Positions 10,872-23,302 are shown, numbered from the stretch's first letter. The stretch: 36,996 nucleotides of DNA from Priapulus caudatus (GCF_000485595.1 NW_014577814.1:114411-151406); one strand, 5' to 3'. The notes: generated by a model not told the origin, from the sequence alone. Program-made: numbers and translations.

Positions 10872-12448
10872 ATATTATCTATAGTCATTTAGAACTATAG
10901 AGGCGACAGAATGGTATTACTAAAACTTGTTCTTAGTGTTAATAGTTTCGTGTCGAAAATGAACGACTTGAACAGACTAGCGCATTTTAGCACGCGTAAT
11001 TGCAAATTCTGCGCAAACAATACGCGAAGAGGTCACAAAAGCTCTATATAGATATATGACTTGGCGCAAAGAGGCCGGGTCAGACCACGACGGAGCAGCA
11101 ACACGATTAATTAACGAGGAAACTAGAATGCACGTTTGGAACGGTGAAGAAGTGCGAAATCAGGAGCGACGCTAGCCCTCGTATATGTCGTGTATATAAT
11201 ATATACGTCCTTTACACGCGTTCTGCTGGGTGCATGCGTGCGACATGAAGCACTCACTTGGAACACATAAACACTGGTGTGAAAATCGCTGGGTATTTTC
11301 ACTTTCCATCAAAAACTACCGACTGAATCTTGCCGGACGCAATGGACCTGCCGCAGCCTCGATTACGCGTGACGTCAGCACAATAGCCGCCATTGTTTGT
11401 GATCACGATTGGTTCCGAACGTGTTTGTACATGGAATCGACCCCCTGCTACCTTTCAACGTGAATGGATCTATATACTGATCTATTCTTGTGTTCTTGTG
11501 GCCTAACAAACCTCTCACGCGCGACAACTGTTCTCAGACTAGCGTGCTTAATTAGCCGCTAGGTGACGGTAATTCTGTAATTACGGCAATTGATGCAAAC
11601 CTATTGTAGTTATGATTTCGGCAAGTTCAATACATGATTATCACACATTTGTTTTCATTTCACACAAATGAGAATGAGAGTATTATATCGTCATCAATCA
11701 TGATTAGTGTCGTGGGAAGATGGATGCTACTCGGTAGTTTATTTACCAGTATATGCACGCGACCAGACTGTCAATACTTGCCGAGAATGTATTAGTCGTA
11801 ACCATAAAAATAATATAAGTAGAATAGCGTGTCTATATTTATATTTCTATGGTCGTAACATTGTATGGCGCACAAAGCGCTGCGTGAAAAGATTTCCCGA
11901 TAATGACGACAGACCATGTGTAATATCGGCTTTATATGGCCGCCCGATATGAACAATTCATGTAACCCCCCCCCCAAAAAAAAACCAACTTGTTGCATGA
12001 CTAAGCAAAGACCTTATCGCATTATGATGTGAACTTAATGTGAAATGAATCTGCCCGCCTCATGCAATATATATATGTTTTATAACTCTGCCATTTCTCG
12101 CATATTATATCATTGCGTGCGATGAATAGTGACCGCAATCCACAGTCCGATAGCAGACGCGAAAAACTCTTGCGGACGCGCGTGCTCTATATTAGCATTT
12201 ATAGACCGAAAAAAATCCTAACTTACTGTGAACTTTTATACTAACAGGCGACAGTATATATATATATATATATAAATATAAGATTGCATTGCTATTTAAA
12301 GCTGTGATGATGGGCTGCTGTTGCGTTAGAGCGGTCATTGACGACGGTATGAAACATTAAACAATTCGTGAATAAATAATTCGTCCGTTTTACTTCACTG
12401 CCTCCGGATGTATACAGAGTAATTCACGCGAGTGGCGTTATCGCGGGA

Positions 12449-12449
<1 letters not shown>
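10872..12449. other. Non-coding sequence, nothing recognised
   Basis: Unremarkable sequence. Small features are a CRE-like TGACGTCA near 11369, a C10-A9 run at 11976-11994 and a short TA run near 12256-12274. Open frames of 77-81 codons (11230-11463, 11707-11952) have no family motif and no splice context that I recognise. Confidence 0.45.

Positions 12450-12501
<52 letters not shown>
12450..12501. repeat. Compound (CA)n(TA)n microsatellite
   Basis: About 10 CA units run directly into about 17 TA units, ending at ACATGTACAT. Confidence 0.9.
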
Positions 12502-12507
<6 letters not shown>

Positions 12508-12704
12508 CATATAACCGCTATAGGCGGAATTTCGCAGTTAAATGAGAACGGGAGAGCAGGGTGCGTAGCAGGTGAAATCCGGCCGGCTTTACAACGCGCG
12601 CGTAGAATGCAGGATTAGGCGCGGCGGCCTCTACCTATGTATACACAATTAATCAACATTTGCGCAGGTGAAACGACAGAAAACACACGTAAAATACTAT
12701 AGCG

Positions 12705-12915
12705 AGCATGCGCGCGCACACACACACGCACGAGCACACACACACGCGCGCGCACACACGCACCGCGCGCGCACACACGCACGCGCGCTCGCACACACAC
12801 ACACACACGCACGCGCGCGCACACACGCACACACACACACGCACGCGCACACACACACACGCGCGCACGCGCACACACACACACACGCACGCACACACAT
12901 ACATACACACACATA
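12705..12915. repeat. CA/CG alternating purine-pyrimidine tract
   Basis: About 200 bp of mixed CA and CG dinucleotides (ACACGCGCGC type). Strict purine-pyrimidine alternation with CG blocks is favourable to Z-DNA. The Cys/Val/Arg and His/Thr/Ala frames are artefacts of the repeat. Confidence 0.9.
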
Positions 12916-14335
12916 TGTGGAAATTCCTCGCAACGTGTGTTCAAACCGCTCCCCGTTCCTATTCTCTTCCCCGCATATTAGCACTACCCTGAGCACGGAT
13001 TTAGTATGAACGTCTGACTTGAGGTAGGGAATTTATGTCATGCATGGGAAGCGAAGAGGCAGACATTAATGTCATCGTCGTACTTGGTAAAACCCTAACT
13101 TCGGGGCACACGTGGGGAGGTAACTTCTAATGTCATTTATATATAGTATATAAACTATTTATGTACACGGTCAGCCCAAGAGCTCTGGCGAGCCCTGCTG
13201 CGTTTTATTACTATTTGCGCAATTACAATGTTGTTTGTAAACATCGTTATATATATATTCTCATACTTCATTTATCAATGCCGCATTGCCATCGCCAACC
13301 AAATAACCTCATCTATTAAATAAATCGAACCGTAACGCTTTATTTTAAGCGCAAAAACCCTTCGTTACAACTTACTTCTCCTTCTCACACAATTCCTATC
13401 CCCTCTATTTCTATATCGACCCTCTCTCGCCAGCGTCCGTGCGGAAAATATTCCCTTTATTTTCCCATATATTTTTAACGTCTACAGTTTACCATTACAA
13501 TTCGTTTTTATTCGGAAATTATATAGTAGTAAATTAACTTGATAAACTCTATACCTGTGCGTGGAAACTCTCGAGTTAGCTCAATATCCAACTGCGTGAA
13601 TCCGTCCGCTCCGTCTACAGTAGACAGTCAGTAACGTATAGCAGTGCAGAATCTACAATACGAACGCGAGTACGAATGCTGTTCTTTCCCGCGACGACGA
13701 CACTACATACATTAATGTATATCCAAGCACACTCTGTTGTCCTGCGAGCCTTCACATGCGCGCGCGCGTTCTGCTCGACACTAGGCTGAGTAGTGATGCG
13801 ACGCGCCACCAACGCGTGGCCAGGGGGAAATCACCGGTTATACATCGTCTGCTAGGGTCGCTGTGAGCGTCTAGAGCATCGGGCACGCGCATGCGCGCCG
13901 TGTTGTGACTGCGATCGCGTGCGAGCGCTAAAATAAAGCGTAGACGACGATCAATTGCCGGTGGTGGGCTGGGCGCGGGGAGGGAAACAGGTTTTGGAAA
14001 ATTCCGGATTCGCGAACATCGGTCCGCTTTCCTATTATGTCGGTGCGTTTTATTTACGAGCCTGTTTTTTCCATGTCTATAGTTGTTTTTTTGTCAAGCG
14101 GATGAGCAATTTACGCGCTAGTTGGAGCATGCCCCGGAGTTGGCCGCTGTGCTAAGTGGTTCTTGACAACGCCGGGTGGGGCGATTATCATATTTTCCAT
14201 AGCTAGCAACATTCCTGGACATAGCGGGCTAGCGGACAGGTTTCACGAATGACGGCTCATTATGAGGTTCTGTTTACGCCTTCCTTCTCTTCTCCCTTAC
14301 TCGTCTTTCGCTACATTCCCCCTGTTCTCTCTCTG
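12916..14335. other. Non-coding sequence, nothing recognised
   Basis: Mixed sequence with short frames only (at most 66 codons), none of them recognisable. Confidence 0.45.
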
Positions 14336-14376
14336 CAGCGGCGCGGCGCTCTCTCTCTCTCTCTTCTCCTCTCTCT

Positions 14377-14429
<53 letters not shown>

Positions 14430-14787
14430 CGCTGTCCTCTTTCTATCTTTCTCTCTCTCGCTGTCTTTTTCTATCTTTCTCCTCTCGCTGTCCTCTTCTA
14501 TTTTCTCTTCTCTCGCTGTATCCTCCTCTCGCTCTCTCGTTCTCTCGCTCTCTCGCTTCTCTCGCGTGCTTCTCGCTCTCTCGCTTCTCTCGCTCTCTCG
14601 CTCTCTCTCTCTCTCTTCATCGCTCGATGTCCTCTTCCTATCTTTCTCTCTCTCGCTGTACTCCTCACTCTCGCTCTCTCGTTCTTCTCTCTCTCCGCCT
14701 CTCTCGCTATTCTCGTCTCTTTGCTCTCTCGCTCTTTCGCTTTCCCTCTTTTTCTCCCCCCCTCTCTCTCTCTTCTCTCTCTCTTCG

Positions 14788-14859
<72 letters not shown>

Positions 14860-15365
14860 CTCCCACTCTCTGCCAGTGCTCTTCTCTCTCGCTCTGCTCT
14901 CTCTTCTTTCATTCTTTCTCCCGCTTTTCTTCTCCCTTCTCTTCTCTCCTTCGTCTCTCTCTGCCTCTTTTCTCTCACTCCGTCTTCTCTCTCTCTTCTC
15001 TCCCACTCTCCTCCTCTCTCGTTTCTCTCTCGCTCTCTCTCTCGCTCTGCTCGCTCTCTCTCTCTCTCTCTCTCTCCCTCTCTCTCCTTCTCTCCACTCT
15101 CTCTCTCTCTCTCTCTTCTGCTCATTCTCTCTATCTCTCTCTCTCTCTCTTCTCTCTCTACTCGCCTCTCTCTCTCACTGCTCTCTCTCTCTCGTATCGT
15201 CTCTTCTCTGATTCCCCTCGTCTCTCTCTCTCTCTCTCGTACTTCTCTCTTCTTTCTTCTCTCTCTCTCTCTCATCTCTCTCTTCTCTCGTCTCTTCTGC
15301 TTCTCGGCTCTCTTCTCTTTCTCTCTCTCTCTCATTCTCTCTCTCTCTCATTCTTCTCTCTTTCG

Positions 15366-15401
<36 letters not shown>

Positions 15402-15470
15402 CTCTTGCGCGCTCTCTCTCTCTGCCCTCTCTTCTCTCTTCTCGCTTGTCTCGCTTTGCTCTCTCTCTCT

Positions 15471-15537
<67 letters not shown>

Positions 15538-15856
15538 TCTCTCTCTTCTCTCTCTACCACCTCTCTCGCTCTCTCGCGGCTCTCTCTTTTCGCTTCGCTG
15601 CCTCATTCTCTCTCTTCCTCTCTTTTCTTTCATCCCCGTCTCTCTCTCTCTATCGCTCTTCTCTCTCGCTCTCTCTCTCTCTCTCTTTCTCTCTCGCTCT
15701 CTCTCTCTCTCTCTCTTTTCCCTCCTCTTCTTCTTTCTCCACTCTCTCTCTCTCTTGCTCTCTCTTCTCGCTCTTCTCCTCTCTCCTCTGCTCTCTCGAT
15801 CTCTCTCGCTCTCTTCTGCTCTCTCTCTCTCCTCTCATTGCTCTCTCTCTCTCTTC

Positions 15857-15915
<59 letters not shown>

Positions 15916-16095
15916 TTCTCTACTCTTCTCTCTCTCCTCTCTCTCTCTTCTCTCTCTTCTCTCTCTCTCTGCTCTCTCCTCTCTTCTCTCTCTCTTTCCT
16001 CCCTCTCTCTTCTCTTTCTCTCTCTTCTCTCTGCTTCTTCCTCCCCTCTCTCTTTCTCTCTCTCTCCTCTCGCTCATCTGCCCCTTTCTCGTTAT
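14336..16095. repeat. CT-rich simple repeat, about 1.75 kb
   Basis: Degenerate CT/CTCG/CTTT repeat with pure CT runs, for example 14383-14425, 15478-15530 and 15860-15912. It gives the longest open frames in the window (up to 616 codons of Ser/Leu on plus, 353 of Arg/Glu on minus). They are open in several frames at once because the repeat lacks stop words, so none is a gene. It is purine/pyrimidine-asymmetric like the GA tracts on the left, in the opposite orientation. Confidence 0.95.
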
Positions 16096-16205
16096 TCGCC
16101 TCAGCTAGTTGATTTTGCGATCAACGACAGGCAATGATAAATGATTTTATATACTTTTTGGCAACTCGATTTTGAATACTGCTAGACTCGTCACACCACG
16201 ACCTT

Positions 16206-16310
16206 GCTTCTCTCTTTCTTTCTCTCTTCTCTTCTCTCTCTCTCGTTTCTCTCTCTCTCTTTCTTCTTTTCTCTTCTCTCTCTCTCTCTATCGCTCTCTT
16301 TCTTTCCCCC
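16206..16310. repeat. CT-rich simple repeat
   Basis: A shorter continuation of the CT tract after about 110 bp of unique sequence. Confidence 0.85.
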
Positions 16311-16452
16311 GCTTGATGCACTCATTGTAACGCGGAGGGGTGGCCCGTGCAGTGATTAATGGGTTTCCCTAGAGCACTCATTCACCATTATCCCATGAGT
16401 GGTGACAGATGACGGGTTTATTTGGCCCGTGGAATATTCAAGGGAAAGACCG

Positions 16453-16454
<2 letters not shown>

Positions 16455-16505
<51 letters not shown>

Positions 16506-16670
16506 CGCTGTCTCACTCCCCTCTCTTCCTATTCCTTTCTCTCTTTCTATCGCCCGCGCTTCCCATCTTTCGCTGTCTCTCACTCTATCATCGCTCTTTT
16601 ATTCTTTCTCCTTTTCCTTCTCTCTCTCTCGCTTTCTCTCTCCATCCCTCCTCTCCCCCTTCTCTCACGC
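16455..16670. repeat. (CT)n microsatellite and CT-rich tail
   Basis: A pure CT run of about 24 units (16455-16503) followed by degenerate pyrimidine-rich sequence to about 16670. Confidence 0.9.
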
Positions 16671-17208
16671 GCAGAGGAGAATGTTGGCGCGCGCGCAGGT
16701 GTGCTACTAGCTATAGCGATGTGAATGCGACACGCTGATGTTATAATACATGTCGAGCAGGACTCGCGCTACACGTGTGAATCGAGCGCAACCTCGACTA
16801 CTTCCCCCCTTGCCTTGCTCGCGCCGCGCTCTGCACACGTTGTCCGACAACCAGATCAAGGTTGGCGAGAAATCTCGCTTCTATAGGTGTCGATGAACAA
16901 CGCGGGGACGTGGAGAGCTCGACGGGACCTCGCTCGTACGTATATAGCTATAGCCGCCTCCCTAACCGACTTACGCGGTGGTGTCGTGTCACACGCCGTT
17001 GCTCGTTCGCACGCAAAACGCAAGCCGATTGCTTAAAGAAGCGACTGTTGCGGTGTGCGGCTCGCGAAAACGAAATTTCACGGTGCAGCCGTGCGCGCAC
17101 GGATACGTACGTGTGTACACGCTTGGGCTATATATGTCCCTATAATCGCACCGATGGAATAGGTAAGTAAGCGGGCTGTGCTTTGCCAGGCACCTGGAAC
17201 AATGTAAG
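16671..17208. other. Non-coding sequence, nothing recognised
   Basis: GC-balanced sequence with a 102-codon plus frame (16862-17170) and an overlapping 129-codon minus frame (16989-17378). Neither matches a family that I recognise. Confidence 0.4.
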
Positions 17209-17212
17209 AAGG

Positions 17213-17384
17213 TGTATATTGTGCCGCTATGGTCTCCGCCCACGGTGTCTACCCGGACATAATAGGATTGGGCAGTTACGCGTCCTCGTTTGAGGTAGAC
17301 ACCGCGCGGCTCATAAGATGCCTTGTGGGCAGCCGTAAGGCTGTGATTATGCAGACCACTGCTTTGGTGCCGACACAATATACA
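17213..17384. repeat. Nested imperfect inverted repeat
   Basis: Three complementary pairs are nested in order: TGTATATTGTG (17213-17223) with CACAATATACA (17374-17384), TGGTCT (17230-17235) with AGACCA (17353-17358), and CGGTGTCTACC (17243-17253) with GGTAGACACCG (17294-17304). This could be a decayed MITE or a foldable RNA. A 111-codon plus frame (17229-17564) overlaps it without recognisable homology. Confidence 0.45.
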
Positions 17385-18702
17385 GGGTATTATCGAGTAT
17401 CACCTTGTCACACTGAGTGGGGATTTTGCGTGCAGGAGCAGACTCGTCTATCGGTCATCTTTACTGTCAACACACGAACCTTCCACGTTACGACATCCGC
17501 GGCAAGCATTATAACAGAGGCTCGGGGTGAGCACAGCACTTACGCGCTCCCCTGTGACGAGTAGTGTTAACCTTGGTGTTAACTAGTTTACACGAACTAG
17601 CCGGGCATGTTCCCATGCGTATACGCGCTCCCGCGTGTAATGATCACCCGAGTTTTCCCCCGCGATGTCGAAATGAGAAGGCGTGAGTTGTTGTACGATG
17701 CACAGAAGAACAGTCAGTACAGAGACAACTCATCTTCACAATGCCGGAAACGTGTCCGAAATTAGACGACACAAGCGTTTGCAACGCAGCAACGACTTCC
17801 TGTTGCGGGTACTATATATTCTTCTAGTGCTAACTGCTATAAACAGCAATTACGCTAGAGCAGGAACACGACCGCGAAATATGCGTGCACTTTGAAGGAT
17901 TTAACAAGCGTAAATTATACGTGCGGTGAGGCCATTTATAGATCTAAATGTTAACTATAGGAAATATTTCTTTTCATGCAACAACAGAAGCTGAAATTTT
18001 GTGTCATGAGACTCATGAGATATATACAGCATTGGAAACTTTCGAATTGTGAGTTTCCGCACAAAGTTCAAGTTATACTAACCGCGTTACCTATTATACT
18101 GCTACCAACGATTAATTCTAATCGTAATAAACCTATACAGTGAAATATTGTGAATTTATATATGCATGTAATAAATACGATTAAAGTAACTGCATTATAA
18201 ATAGGTTATATTATATATTATACAATGTATTATACGATATTTTAGCGCTACATTGTGCATACAAATTCAGCAGTTTATGTGTTCGTGGTATAACATTCGT
18301 ATATATATAATACGTATTATCCGCAGCCTTATAGGCAAACTGCCATTGAAAACTTTTATTTTACTATACGAGACAAATTCAGAAATTAGCTGTTTAAATA
18401 CTCCTATTCCTTCACACGTTGTCTAGTGATGTGGATGTTCTTGAAAGTCGTGTGGCGTACCCCGTTCTTGGCAATATGACACGGATAGGACAATTAGGGC
18501 AGGAATAGTAGGCGCATATTCTTACCACTTTACGACAGCTGTTCTGCCGGTCAGTCCGTTTATATACACCCTCCATTATCGCTGTTAATGGGTCTATGTG
18601 CGTTTATTGTAGAAAATATATTGTAGTTTATTGTAGTGGATAAACCAACTCATAAACGTTCCATCATAACCATAGACGGTAATGGGTCATAGGTGGTTCA
18701 TC
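17385..18702. other. Non-coding sequence, nothing recognised
   Basis: Mixed to AT-rich sequence. No gene, RNA or clear repeat seen. Confidence 0.45.
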
Positions 18703-19124
18703 CATCTCTCTCTCTCTCTTCTCCTCTCTCTCTCTCTCTCTCTCTCTCGCTTTCTTCTCGACCTTTTTCCTCTCTCTCTCTCCTCTCTCTCCTCTCTCTC
18801 TCGTCTCTGTATCTCGTCTCTCTCTCTCTCTCAAGAGCACGCTGTCTCTTCCCTCCTCTCTCTAGCCTCTCTCTCGGAAATATCCACCCTCTCCTCTCTC
18901 CATCTCCTCGGGTCTCTCTCCTCTGTCTCTCTTGCTTCTATCTCTTTCCTCTCTTTCTCTCTCCTACGCTCTCTCCTCTTTCTCTTTCTCCCCTTTCGTC
19001 TCTTTCTCTCCTGTATCTCTCTCTTCTCATTCGCTCCAGCGCCGTTCCTCTCTACTCCTTTCTCCTCCGTCCTCCGCTCTTCTCTCCCTCTCTGCTCGCC
19101 TGTCCAGGGGGGCCGAGCCGGACG
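18703..19124. repeat. CT-rich simple repeat running into an assembly gap
   Basis: Degenerate CT repeat like that at 14336-16095. It ends in 30 bases of GC-rich sequence before the run of Ns. Confidence 0.9.
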
Positions 19125-19455
19125 NNNNNNNNNNNNNNNNNNNNNNNNNNNNNNNNNNNNNNNNNNNNNNNNNNNNNNNNNNNNNNNNNNNNNNNNNNNN
19201 NNNNNNNNNNNNNNNNNNNNNNNNNNNNNNNNNNNNNNNNNNNNNNNNNNNNNNNNNNNNNNNNNNNNNNNNNNNNNNNNNNNNNNNNNNNNNNNNNNNN
19301 NNNNNNNNNNNNNNNNNNNNNNNNNNNNNNNNNNNNNNNNNNNNNNNNNNNNNNNNNNNNNNNNNNNNNNNNNNNNNNNNNNNNNNNNNNNNNNNNNNNN
19401 NNNNNNNNNNNNNNNNNNNNNNNNNNNNNNNNNNNNNNNNNNNNNNNNNNNNNNN
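19125..19455. other. Assembly gap (331 N)
   Basis: An uninterrupted run of N. The left flank is CT repeat and the right flank begins with a 9-base G run (19456-19464). Frames that appear to cross it have no meaning. Confidence 1.
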
Positions 19456-20527
19456 GGGGGGGGGTGCGCGCTCTTGTGCGTGCGCACGTACGTGTGCGCG
19501 TGCGCTCTAGAGTGTGCGTGCATGCGTATGCGCGTGCATGCGTATGTATTTATATGCGAAGAGTTGGGTACGGGTACGTGTGCGTGTGCGTCTAAAATTT
19601 TAATGAGCAAGCTCTCGCGACACACACGCCACGTGTGTTTACCAACGTCGTGTGCATTAGTTGAGTGACCAGTGCAGTAAGGCGCGCTCTATTCGGTACA
19701 GTGGGGTCAGTAGAACCAGGTGAAGAAATGTTACGAGGCGCTCGATGTCTTCGGTGACAGTCGGGTAAATGTTCAAATGGAATGTATTAGGTACACGCGA
19801 GGAGCGAACGCCATTATTATGTCTTCCCGTTCAGCGACAAACATTGTCGACTGAGTGAAAACATGGGATTTTAAAACTCGCGTCAGAACATTAGAACTCC
19901 GGGGCTTTGGAATGTCGCGGACAAGTACCAGTTTGCGCACCAAGTCAGGAGTTGCGTCGCTCTAGAAACGTCTAGACTCTCGTGACTAATAACTCGTTGA
20001 CAATTCGGTATAAAAAGTACGCCTAATTGTTTGGTATTGCAGCGAAAATAGGACCGGACCTAAGTTAGTTATGCTAAACTACCGCTGGTCTTTGTTGCTG
20101 GATTGGCCAACGCGCCTTGACAATCACCTAAACAGTAGATACATCTTGCGCGCGTAGGCGTCAACAAGACAAAACGCTGCGACGTGCTCAACGAAACAAT
20201 AGCTGCGACCCGGTAGCACGTCACACAATGCGACATGACGTCATTCTCACCCCAAGCGCAAAATCACGCGCACCAATCGTGCACTGTTGGCCTTAATTAT
20301 GACGTAAATTAATCCACCAACTTTGCGCATTCCCTGGGGAAAATGTGGTGATGGCATTAAAAGTTCATAAAAAAGAACAGTAGATATAGGATTACAGAAT
20401 ACAACACGAACATCTGAGATTATAAATGTACTCTTCATCAGAGAATGTAAGTAGATCAGGCTGAGTATGGCGGCTACTCAGTTATATAGTGTAAATTAAC
20501 TTGACGTCACGCAGGTTTAATGGAGGT
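19456..20527. other. Non-coding sequence with scattered promoter-like words
   Basis: After a G run and a GT/GC-rich patch the sequence is ordinary. A TATAAAAA-like word lies near 20010, and CRE-type TGACGTCA words near 20235 and 20503. No open frame nearby would be a credible target gene, so I do not call a promoter. Confidence 0.4.
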
Positions 20528-20748
20528 CAGGGGCCCGTTGTCAGAAACTAAATTAGTCTTAACATTAGTCTTAACAATAACATTTTCTCGTAGACCGCCG
20601 ACAGCGCTTTGTTTCGTATTGTTATCAGGAAATCTGCTACGATTTTTCATTCAGGTAACTTCGCAGCGTTTCTGTCGACGGTCTAAGAGAAAAGGTTAAT
20701 GTTAAGACTAATGTTAAGACAAATTTTGTTTCTGACAACGGGCCCCTG
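20528..20748. mobile_element. MITE-like element with CAGGGGCCCGTTGTCAG inverted ends
   Basis: The 221-bp element begins CAGGGGCCCGTTGTCAGAAAC and ends with the exact reverse complement of those 21 bases. Just inside, TTAGTCTTAACATTAGTCTTAA on the left is mirrored by TTAAGACTAATGTTAAGAC on the right. No protein is encoded, as in a non-autonomous DNA transposon. The flanks (aatggaggt and catggcaag) show no clear target-site duplication, so I do not assign a superfamily. A further partial palindrome may lie inside. Confidence 0.75.
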
Positions 20749-21420
20749 CATGGCAAGAACCGCGTTTAGAATATAATGGATAATATAATTACTGTAATAT
20801 AATTCTCCAGCATTACGCGCCCGTACTGTGTACATTGTTAAAGAAGATCATGCATACCAATGGTTTCCTAACTTTTTCGGGCCACCGAATCCTTCTTGGA
20901 TATAAACACTTATCCCTAATCCCATCTATCGTACCTTATAAAGAACTACTCATTGCCTCTTATCCTCCCTAGCTTACTTCACAACTCCCAGGTGTGGGGA
21001 GCGATACCGCCCACGTTGGGAACCATGCACTTGGTGTATAGCTGTACACTATGCGTATACTTTCCTTGTCGTAATTATACATGCACGCATGCGCGCTCGT
21101 ACATGCGAGAGAATGCTGTTTATCAGAGAAAATGCGTGTTGGACCGAAACGGTTGAGCGACACAGAAAAAATTCGTCGAATGAGGCCACGTTCTTTTTAG
21201 GTTTCCTTCGTGGGCGTTAATGATATACTCGCAATCCGAGTTGGTCTATATCGTCATCTTTGTTTCCTTGTATGACCAAGAGCTATCTAAGAATGCGAAG
21301 ATTTCTCTGCTAATAAAGTAGTCTCAGGTGTATTGTAGTAATTATATCTCAACATTAATAATAGCCCGTTGTACCGCTATAATTTTAGTTGGATATAAGC
21401 TTATGCATTGAAACCACTCC
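20749..21420. other. Non-coding sequence, nothing recognised
   Basis: Mixed sequence with only short frames (64-67 codons) on both strands, none recognisable. Confidence 0.45.
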
Positions 21421-21545
21421 TCTTGTCTAGCTCTCGCTCTCTCGCCCCTCTCTGTCTGTCTGTCCATCTCCCCCCCCTATCTCTCTCTTTCTCTCTCTTG
21501 CTCTCTCCTTCCCGCTCTATCTCTCTCTCTCGCGTTCTTCCCACC
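21421..21545. repeat. CT-rich simple repeat
   Basis: Pyrimidine-rich degenerate CT repeat with an embedded C run near 21470. Confidence 0.85.
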
Positions 21546-21587
21546 ACTCTTACTCTCATCCCCTCGACACTATCGTGTGCGTCTACT

Positions 21588-21618
21588 ATATTATCAGGAG
21601 TCAGACTCCTGATATTAT
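21588..21618. mobile_element. Short palindromic element 2 (17 bp) with 7-bp direct repeats
   Basis: The smallest member of the family. The 17-bp palindrome CAGGAGTCAGACTCCTG (21595-21611) lies between two copies of ATATTAT (21588-21594 and 21612-21618). The 7-bp flank is identical to that of element 1, although the surrounding DNA is unrelated. Confidence 0.65.
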
Positions 21619-22514
21619 ACTCACAAGCGCGAAAATTGCCGACCGAGTAATACTGCGACGGCACCACTGACGACTCTGACCATTGACCAAGCGGTTCCAG
21701 GGAGAGAGGTGTGAGAGCGACAGCGTGACGAATCGTCGAGGAAATAAACAGAACCGCACGGGGTGCTTTTATCCTTCCCCGGAGGTATAGTCGGGCGAGG
21801 TTTTTAATTTATCAACCAGGTCAAATTAAAAAAAAATCAGAATGCCTAGCCTGTCATGTCGGCATGAGCAGCTATATAGACTGCACATAAGTATGTCACG
21901 CGCGTCTTGCGGGCACTCTTGCCCGCGGGCCTTTTACTGCCAACCATTCTCTGAAAACCCCGCCTTTAACCTTTTAATCGTTTATAGCATATTGAACTCA
22001 GAGAAATGACTTTACATGCAATCTAACCTCGCGCGACGTGCCCACACAAACAGAGAGGGTCAACCCGAAGCGAGGTTTACTGTCTTGGCTTTTATACGCT
22101 TATGTATAGGACTTCCAGGCTAGCCCGGCCCACAGCGTGAGGAGTGAATGTATCTGCTGTCTCAGCTTTAGGCATGCGTTACTAAACAACCGTCAATACA
22201 TCCTCGTCGTAACTGACCGCCTGTGCTTTCGCTCGCCTTTAATACGCAGTAATTGCCACCATCTTGCCCTTTTTCCTACACAAACCGGGCCCTCTTTGTA
22301 GCGTACGAATTAAATCGTGTTTGTAGAAAATCTCAGTAAGCGTGTGAACCCGTTGCCCACATCGATGTGAGATAAAGCGGGTTGTTTACACTAGCCCGCT
22401 CACTAACCGATCATAAAAACGTTCGATACAATATGCGTGTTTACGTCCCCATTTCTAGCGTCCACCTCCGCAATTCGAGTGTAAACATAAACTCAAGTTG
22501 TTGTCGCTTGAAAA
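21619..22514. other. Non-coding sequence, nothing recognised
   Basis: Mixed sequence without credible frames, RNA genes or repeats that I can see. Confidence 0.45.
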
Positions 22515-22622
22515 CGCGCATGCACACACGCACACGAACGCACGAACATGCGCAGGCACGCACGCATAAACACACGAACGAACGAACAGACACACACGCA
22601 CACACACGCGCGCGCGCGCGCA

Positions 22623-22673
<51 letters not shown>

Positions 22674-22697
22674 GCACGCACGCACGCACGCACACAC

Positions 22698-22733
<36 letters not shown>

Positions 22734-22735
22734 CG
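22515..22735. repeat. CA/CG alternating tract
   Basis: Mixed CA, CG and CACG repeats including two (CG)n blocks near 22608-22621 and 22660-22675, ending in about 22 CA units. A likely Z-DNA-prone tract. Confidence 0.9.
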
Positions 22736-23280
22736 ACTGTATACGCACATGGCTCAATCATTCAGTGTGTGTGGAGTGGAGCATATCATTTTTATGTATA
22801 TTATTTATGTATGTTGTTTCGTGTATAGTGCACAAATTCTTTTTAACATGCAATTTTTGAAACCTTTGTTTTAAATGATGTGCAGGCACGTGCCTTTTTG
22901 CCTAAAGGCAGCTACGCGCCTGATTTAGCATGTTCATGCATGTGTCCTTCATGATTGTACAAATAAATTAGTGTACACTGCCATTTCTAATGTTTTATTT
23001 TCTAATAATTTACTAGTAAAGCTTTAAATTTCTTTAAATTTCCCCAGCAGGGTCTAATTTCTTTAGAAGTGATTCCCAGAGCCGGATCTGGTTTTCTTAT
23101 CACTCGTGTACATTCTGAGATTGCTGCTGTGAGTGTAGTCCGAGCCGACGCAGACCCCAGTAATGGGGTAATGGATAAGTAATGGATAAACCCGCACCCT
23201 CAGATTAGCAAAGCGGAGTTATAACGTCTGCATTTGCGGACTACTGTGAGTGTACAAGTGGAAATACCGTATGGTGCCGC
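22736..23280. other. Non-coding sequence upstream of COQ7, nothing recognised
   Basis: AT-leaning sequence between the CA/CG tract and the COQ7 promoter-like region. No gene seen. Confidence 0.45.
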
Positions 23281-23302
23281 CCTCTATCCTGTATCCGTAT
23301 CT

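Noticed and set aside
14249-16137. Open frames of 320, 616 and 523 codons on plus and 353 codons on minus
   Set aside because: They are Ser/Leu or Arg/Glu strings open in several frames at once because CT repeats contain no stop words. They have no domains and no splice context.
16862-17564. Overlapping 102-, 129- and 111-codon frames on both strands
   Set aside because: No recognisable motif and no consistent strand; the third overlaps the nested inverted repeat. Chance frames in GC-balanced DNA are the simplest reading.
18682-19668. Frames crossing the N run
   Set aside because: They are open only because Ns cannot form stops; the flanking parts are CT repeat and GT/GC-rich sequence.
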